This document shows positions 57,628 through 64,000 of a stretch of DNA of 64,000 nt, piece after piece (positions within the stretch are counted from its first letter, which is position 1; each line of letters begins with the position of its first letter). The DNA comes from Erythrocercus mccallii (taxonomy: Eukaryota > Chordata > Aves > Passeriformes > Dicruridae). The notes below the pieces were generated by a model. The model did not search any database and was not told where the DNA came from. It saw only the letters and a list, made by a program, of their open reading frames with translations. The position numbers were made by a program, and so were the translations under genes. Location: NCBI GenBank assembly GCA_013397435.1, contig VZRG01000273.1, positions 1-64,000 on the forward strand. The letters are read 5' to 3'.

Positions 57628-60600
57628 GTATGCACTGGGAGGAAAGCTTGTTTCTCCCGCCCCCTTACTCCACAGCTGTCTGGAATCACTCCAGGCCTCA
57701 GAAAGAGGTTTGCATTTGATCCTGAAAAGTACGGTTTGAAAAGATAAGGTGGTTGATTTTCTTTCCCCTGTAGACATAGATGTCCATCCTAACTTTCCTA
57801 TTCTGTTTTCTCCAGGAAGGCATTGAGGAAATTTTACATGAAGGTAGTCTTTTGGGGAACCAAAACTTGTTTTGTTCTCCTCCTGGGGAGTGCCTTCCCT
57901 GAATGTGACTAGATCCTGAAAAGTGACTGTGCAGATTGAGCAAGTAAAATGCATACAGAGGTTTCCTCTCCCTAGATGATGCTGCAGTTAGGAACCGCTG
58001 AAGGAAGCTGGCTGATCTGTTGCCATATTTTCAGGCTTTAAATGAACCCTTTGGAAACCTGCATCTTTGCAAAGGTATCTTTACTTGAAAATGATGACTC
58101 TGACCTCTGCTGCCTTGGATTGCAGCTTGGTAGCAAGGAAGCAAGGAAGACTAAGCAGGGTGGGCAGAAGGGAGTCAGCGGGCAAATGAAGAAAAGGGCA
58201 AACCTGGAGTAATACCTACAGAAAAGAGCACAGCTCCTACATCATGGCAGGAAGATGGTTAACCCATGGGTAATATGTATAAAACCACCATAATTTGGGA
58301 AATACAATGGAAGTAGGGAGGAGAATTTGCATGATGTCATGCTAGAAATACTTTCTGCTGCTCTTAATTTCATTACTTCTCTTTCTTTTCTTCTAACTTG
58401 CCAGGCAGCTTTAGACAAGACTTGTAACATGCCAAGGCCTCTGTTTACTCATTAGTGAAGTGTGTACAGTAATATTACCTACCTCAAAGTTAAATGATTG
58501 AAGTTTAATTAATGCTTTCTTCTACAATATGTGTTGAAAGATAATACACTACTGCAATACTCCTACTGTATTATTACAGTTTTTAAATTTTGTTATGTCT
58601 GCCCAACCTTTGTTGTCATCATGCTGTCTTAACATTCGTTTCACAAAAGCAATTGAGAACTCTTTCAAAATGGGGGGAAGGAAAGAGAAAGTCATGTAGT
58701 AATAGGCAGGTAATAGCACTATATTAGAAACACCTATGGTGAATTCCAGCCTTATATGGAGCCTTTCAGTGTGGGGCCTCTGTGGGATGTGAGCAGTACG
58801 TAGTTCCTAGAGATAAGGTGGGATTTCTCTCACTGTGCTGCTGGTTTGGGCAAACACAAGGCCATAGAGTGAGCCATAAACTAAAATCTCAGCTTTGTCT
58901 TGGATGTAGATGCTCAAAATAAAGTCTGTCTTCTGATACTCCTAAAAAATCCCAGTCAGTATTTTGAGACACATATACTTTTTTTTACTACATTACATGG
59001 AATAGAGAGCAAGCCAATACATATATCTATGAAATATGTGAAGAGGAAAACAAAGGATTTAGGAAGTGGCTGGACTTACTTTTTAGCTGGATGAAATTCT
59101 GGGCCAGAGTGAGTCTAAGGGACAAATCCTGGGCATTTATTTTAAAATCTGGAAAAGGGAAAGGGTTTTTGCCCATACGATCATTTCCTTTCCTGATGGG
59201 ACTGGAGACCTGCCAGTGCTGGATCAGGTAAATCAGGGCTTGACCAAGCATTTCATTGCCAGAAGCCCTGTTCCTGGCAGCATCACACCCCTTTGCCTCT
59301 GCCCTGAGGTGAAAAGGCTCTTTGCTTCAGCAGCAATGGAACCACAGCCTGAGTGTGATGAGTGCTGGTGGGTGCCAGAGTTGCCTCCTGCAACTGTGTT
59401 TGTAGAGAAAAGCGTCCAAAAATCTCACTCTTTGCCTCACACCTGTGTTTGAGCATAGCAGTTCTGTGGCCTCTCTGGCACCTGCAGGAAAGCAGACTGT
59501 AAGTTAATGAAAGTTTGCAATCAGAAGGATGCATCACAAAAAGAGACAGTGAAATGGGCAAGTGATACTTCTTGCTCTGTTTGAATTAATAAAATTAAAT
59601 AATTGCTTGAAAACAAGTGCAAAAGAATATCATTATTATTCTATTGTCAGTATTAATATTTATGTATCCTAGAAGGTAATACTGTCTAAGAAATTAGCTT
59701 GAATTGGACTGGAAGATTTTTCTCTTTCATTTCAGGGTAAGTATGAAAGAAATTAGGCCTCCAAATTTTGGACAGCATTCTGCCACCAGCAGGACTAAGA
59801 GAAATTAAACAGGAATCTCTTTTTCTGGACCTTTGACTTCTGGAATATTTTTGAAAACTCTTCCTGGCTACTGATGATGTAAGAGTGAAAATAAGAGTAT
59901 AATTTTTCAGTCCTGAATTGTGCAAGCACCTTTCTTTAGACTGTGAACTCTGCAAACTTCATGTGAAAGTAACTGAGAAGGAATTAACAGGGAGCCCCAC
60001 AGCGCCATTTTCCCCATGATCACAATATAAATTAACTTAAAGAGTTCCAGGAATTAGAAATCCATTTCTACCATTTGTATTTATAGACCATAGCAATAAA
60101 CCCTCCTTCCAATTCCACAGATAACCTAACTATTCAACTTTCTGGTGGTTATTTTGTGACTAAGACAGTGATCTGAGATATGGGAGATCTATGTCAAATT
60201 TCTGGCCCTGCAATAGATTCCTGTGTGACCTGGGGCAAAGCAATTAATATTTCTGTGATTTCACTGCTGACCGTAAAACAAAGATGGTATTTCTTTTGCC
60301 TGTCTTCAGCAGTACATTGCCAAGCACCAGCAATGCAAAATTTTCGAGGCAAAATAATTCCCTTTTTCCTGCTCTTCATCTTCTAACCCTTTAGTTTTAT
60401 GCAAGTGTTTGTAGGATCCAGCAGGTGGGCAAAAAAATGGGCACCTAACCTGTATCAGATGACTAAATTGGTGGATACTGAACTGAGGAGATAGTGCTGG
60501 GGACTTGGGGTGAAGCAAGAAAGCTTCAGCTGATCATCTTTACTGAGAAAAAGCTAAATGGAAATGTACCCCATCTTCGAGTAGCACATGAGCCCCACCA

Positions 60601-61079
60601 GCACAGTTGTTGTTTACAGCACTGTAGCTAGACAGCCAAATTGCTATTGGACTCAAATTGTGATAGACTCTAGAAATGAAAGCATTTGTTAAATGACTAT
60701 TGTCCTGAGCAGCTACTTTAGAATTGGATATGTTGATCAAAGAAAATATCTCTGTTTTCCACTTGGGACAGTGAGTACAGGCTAATGAAGTAATTTGTTG
60801 ACAGTTGAAACTGCATCAACACTAAGAACTGAATTCAGTTCCCTGCAATCCCAGCTTAGTGTTTTTCTCGGGAGGCTATCTTTCCTCCCCACCAGCTTGA
60901 AGATTGTGCACATAAATTAAATGGATTCAAACTGTACCTTTAGTGGAATTAGTAAGTGTTTCTGCCAGGAAAACATTAATCTCCAGGGGATAAGTTTTGG
61001 ACAAGGCCTCATAGTATAGCACGAATGCAAATACTAGTCCAAGTATATGAGGTTATAAGTCAGAGGGAATAAATGTGTT
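57628..61079. other. Unique noncoding sequence, nothing recognised
   Basis: About 3.4 kb of AT-rich unique sequence. No frame shows a domain and no known repeat is visible. Confidence 0.5.
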
Positions 61080-61640
61080 CTGCCCCAGAAAACAGAGGCA
61101 TTCCCATTCTGCAGGCCAAAACTGCAGCTTCCAAAAAAAAAGGTGATAGCCAGAAGTGAAAGTATGGATCAAAAGGATCCCCCACCCAAGGGCTCTGCAC
61201 TCCAAACCAGGTGTGTCTCTGCCCCTATCCCTTCATCTACCAGTCCCCTGCTGTTTTAAAGAGAGATGCCATGCCTTCCCACGGGCTTCCCTTGGTGCCT
61301 GCAGCTCCATGTTGCTCCAGGCAGTAACTGTATGATCCTGTAGGGCTGACAAGACCCACCCTTCTCCCACTGGAGTGTGACAGGCTGCAGAGCCCTGCTG
61401 GGCCAAGCAGCTGGGAATCTGAGGAGCTGGAACAGGCTCCCCATCTCAGGCACATGAAGTGTGTGGCTCTGCCCTTCACCATTTGTAACCAAAGAAATGG
61501 CTTTGTCAGTGGATTCCCAGCATAATTACAGAGCAAGGGCACAGCAACTTCTCCTCCCGTGGAAACTCTACAACCTACCTGCAGCATTAGTATCTGTGTA
61601 TGGTTGATTGCTCTCTGCTGAGGCAATCATCTTGCTTTAA
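61080..61640. other. GC-richer patch, unidentified
   Basis: Composition rises in G and C here and the minus strand carries overlapping frames of 129 and 78 codons (61237-61626). They show no domain I recognise, few CpGs, and no splice or promoter signals. An old decayed repeat is possible but I cannot name a family. Confidence 0.3.
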
Positions 61641-64000
61641 TTTAGGACACTAATGATATCATAAGATAGTTTGATGACAGTGTAATTCTTTCGATGTTTG
61701 TTGTTACTGGATATAACAGCTGGTTTTGATACTATAAAACACAACATTTCATGTCCTCACAGGGAGTGGAAAGGGGAAGAAAGAGGGTGGTAGCAGGGAG
61801 ACGGGCAGAGAAGGAGAGAAGGAAAGGGAAGTCATTGAGCGCTTGCCTGATCTGCTATTTGGAGTGAATGATAATTTTTTAGTACAGCAAAGCTGGCAGC
61901 AGTGCTTTTGCTATCATGGTTTTTACCGTGCTTCTCTGCTTATCTCTCAGCATGACCACTGAAATCTGTGAGAACACACTACGAACCATGGTATCCTGTC
62001 AGGTTTGAAATTATTTCCGACAGGCTACAAAAACAATTGGGTCCTCACTTTGGCTGCTTTTACAGTAGTTGAAGTCTAATTTATAAGATAGATCATTTGC
62101 TCCACTGGTTCTGTCCTTGATACTTTTCAAGCTATGGCTGGTGTTGGTGACTTTTGTTTTGTGATTCTTGCATCTTCTGTGGTTTTTTTTTTTATTTACT
62201 TTGGTTTTTGGGTGGTTTCTTTTTGTTTTCCAGCTCATATCCCTATTGATAGGCACAAGTTCTTTATCCAAATGCATTATTTCCCTACAAGTAGCTACTT
62301 CACTGTTCATATCAGCTGTGACCTTCACAATACATCATGGTCTGCCTGAGCTGAGATTTATTTAATACTCTCTAGAAAGCTCTCCAGTTAGATTTTAATA
62401 GTATTTGTTCTACCTTTGTGTATGAAATAGGAGAAATTTTATTTTCCCTTTAGACCACAGGGCAATGAACAATTACTGCTAGGGGCTGTTAAAGAATTAA
62501 ATAATAATCTTTTAAAGCTACAGTTTTGCTGAACTCCATTGGACCTGTCTAGTTATAAGCCCACTCTTTGTTATGTAAAATTTGGTATTAAATTCAAATC
62601 AGACTTTATTTATAGAGAAATACACAGCGAGACTGGGCTTAAATAAACTAACTGGGCTACTCTGTTCCCACCAAAATGCCTTTGAAAACCTCACCTCTGT
62701 GGGATTGACTGTAAGAATTAGATATTCCTTTTGATCCTTTTGTCTCTAGCATAGAACACAGTGAAATAAAACTTCAGAAAAATATGGAAAGTTGAAGTTG
62801 CACCTCATCTATGCTCCTTTGGGAATTGAAACCAGGTTATACTTATATGACTAATGAAATATACCTATATTTAAAAAATATTGTGTGCAATATTGTTTTC
62901 TGGTGACATTATGAGCATTTAACATGTGATAGAGTCAGGGAATGACACCCATGTAAGTAAAACAACTTTGTTCCTCTTCACACCTTTACTCTTCTACTTT
63001 CTAAAAATCCAAGAGTCCATTGAAAATCCATGAATTCTTTGTACTTTACATTTTTCAAATATTGCACATTAATTGCATTATAAGGGCCTCTGATCCTGCA
63101 GCACTGAGCCCCATATTTAAATGGAACATCCCAGCAGACTTCATGCAGCTCTTGGTATGTGAAAAGCTCAGTAAAAGGAGCACTGTGGTCAAACTCAGGA
63201 GGTGGAGGTTTCATCCTTCTTCCTATATTTGCCTTGTGGTTTTCTGGGACAAAGGACTTGGCTTCACAAAATGCCTTGTTATGATTGATGGATTACTGCT
63301 GTAGCCTGATTCTGTTCTAGAGTTTCTGTTTCACCACCCATTAAGCAAGGTCTGTGTTACTCAGCATTTTTGTGAAGTGCATGGACAAGTTTTTGATGAA
63401 AAGCATCCTGTAGCATGTAGCTATTACTAATTACTGGCCAGATTACTGGCCACTTTGAAAGGTGCTTTTAGTCAGGCTCTAAAATCAATGAGAAGACACA
63501 GGAACTTGAATTTTTTCTGTGTTAAAGAACTTTCCTATAACGTGGTGATAGTTTTTAGGGCTTCATGGGAGAAAACCCAGAGTGCAGAAGATGCCATGAA
63601 GATGCCACTTGTTATTTTTGCAAGCATGATACAGATATGCCATGCTAAGACCATTCCTCTCAACAGCAAAATTCTTCAGCTCAAGAAATGTGAAATTTCT
63701 GTTTCCACACTTCTCTTGCTGTGATCTTTTTGACTGATTCCAAGGTGACAGACGACTGGGTGGCAGAATGTGTGATGGATAGCTTGATTATTTTAACAAT
63801 TAAATATGTAATGAAGAGCTGGAAAGGTTCCATGTAAGTCTCATTTTCACCCTGGTTAAATATGGTGTGCATAATTAATTTTCAAATATGAAAGGGCTCC
63901 AGCAAGAAAAGAAATGAAAGAAAGTTGAAGAGATGGTGAATATTTTATCAAGCGTCACTCATTCAAAGCTCATTAATATACATAGTCCAGGAGCAACCAT
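61641..64000. other. Unique noncoding sequence with a purine tract
   Basis: About 61763-61835 is a purine-rich tract (GGGAGTGGAAAGGGGAAGAA, GAGAAGGAGAGAAGGAAAGG). The remainder is AT-rich with no gene or known repeat. Frames of up to 105 codons have no motif. Confidence 0.5.

Noticed and set aside
57418..57954. 178-codon open frame on the minus strand, the longest in the window
   Set aside because: Its length depends on the ACAAAT hexamer array, which cannot create stops in any frame; the flanking residues show no domain.
61237..61626. 129-codon minus-strand frame
   Set aside because: GC-richer patch with two overlapping frames and no recognisable motif.
62011..62328. Lys-rich 105-codon minus-strand frame
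   Set aside because: The Lys/Asn richness follows from T-rich plus-strand sequence; no basic DNA-binding motif can be recognised.
1..64000. CRISPR arrays, operons, phage or plasmid genes, tRNA or rRNA genes
   Set aside because: No spaced direct repeats, no dense coding, no ribosome-binding-site spacing and no tRNA B-box in context; the repeats present are vertebrate microsatellites, CR1 and LTRs.

Overview
The window looks like a stretch of a bird nuclear genome, most likely a songbird (passerine), and most likely a gene desert. The bird call rests on three fragments of CR1, the dominant avian LINE, each with the typical 8-bp-repeat 3' end, and on two LTR sequences that I recognise from memory as passerine endogenous-retrovirus LTR types. 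The rest is AT-rich, CpG-poor, low-repeat sequence. No open reading frame here behaves like a gene: the longest are repeat-driven, antisense shadows of CR1, or isolated frames without homology I recognise. I found no convincing exon, tRNA, rRNA or known microRNA. Nothing is prokaryotic.

Layout. 1-3300: unique AT-rich DNA with a GATA microsatellite (374-417) and a less CpG-depleted block (about 2200-2800). 3327-6364 is the one repeat-rich patch: two minus-strand CR1 3' ends (3327-4378 and 4510-4872) and a complete solo LTR (5724-6364, TG...CA ends, CCCTC target duplication). 6365-31888: unique DNA with a two-copy 88-bp tandem duplication (9919-10074), a minus-strand G-quadruplex motif (11642-11665), a 16-bp perfect palindrome (14081-14096), a purine tract (14278-14370), a TG repeat (15010-15030) and several blocks that read like conserved noncoding elements. 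31889-32136: a third CR1 3' end. 33340-34410: the most CpG-retaining non-repeat block, with a plus-strand G-quadruplex motif, homeodomain-type TAAT cores and purine tracts; this is the best candidate for a regulatory element. 34411-64000: unique DNA with a TATGT pentamer array (39634-39711), an ERVL-like LTR (about 40840-41158), a perfect 14-bp-stem hairpin (44344-44379), a poly-A/G tract (53396-53439), a second candidate regulatory block (about 53540-54250) and an ACAAAT hexamer array (57551-57627).

No genes cooperate here. If the window has a function, it is probably long-range transcriptional regulation of a gene outside it. I cannot name that gene. I did not find a convincing new biological system; the items most worth checking are the 33.3-34.4 kb block, the 44.34 kb hairpin and the 9.9 kb duplication. 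All conserved-element calls are impressions from base composition and motif density, since I could make no alignment.
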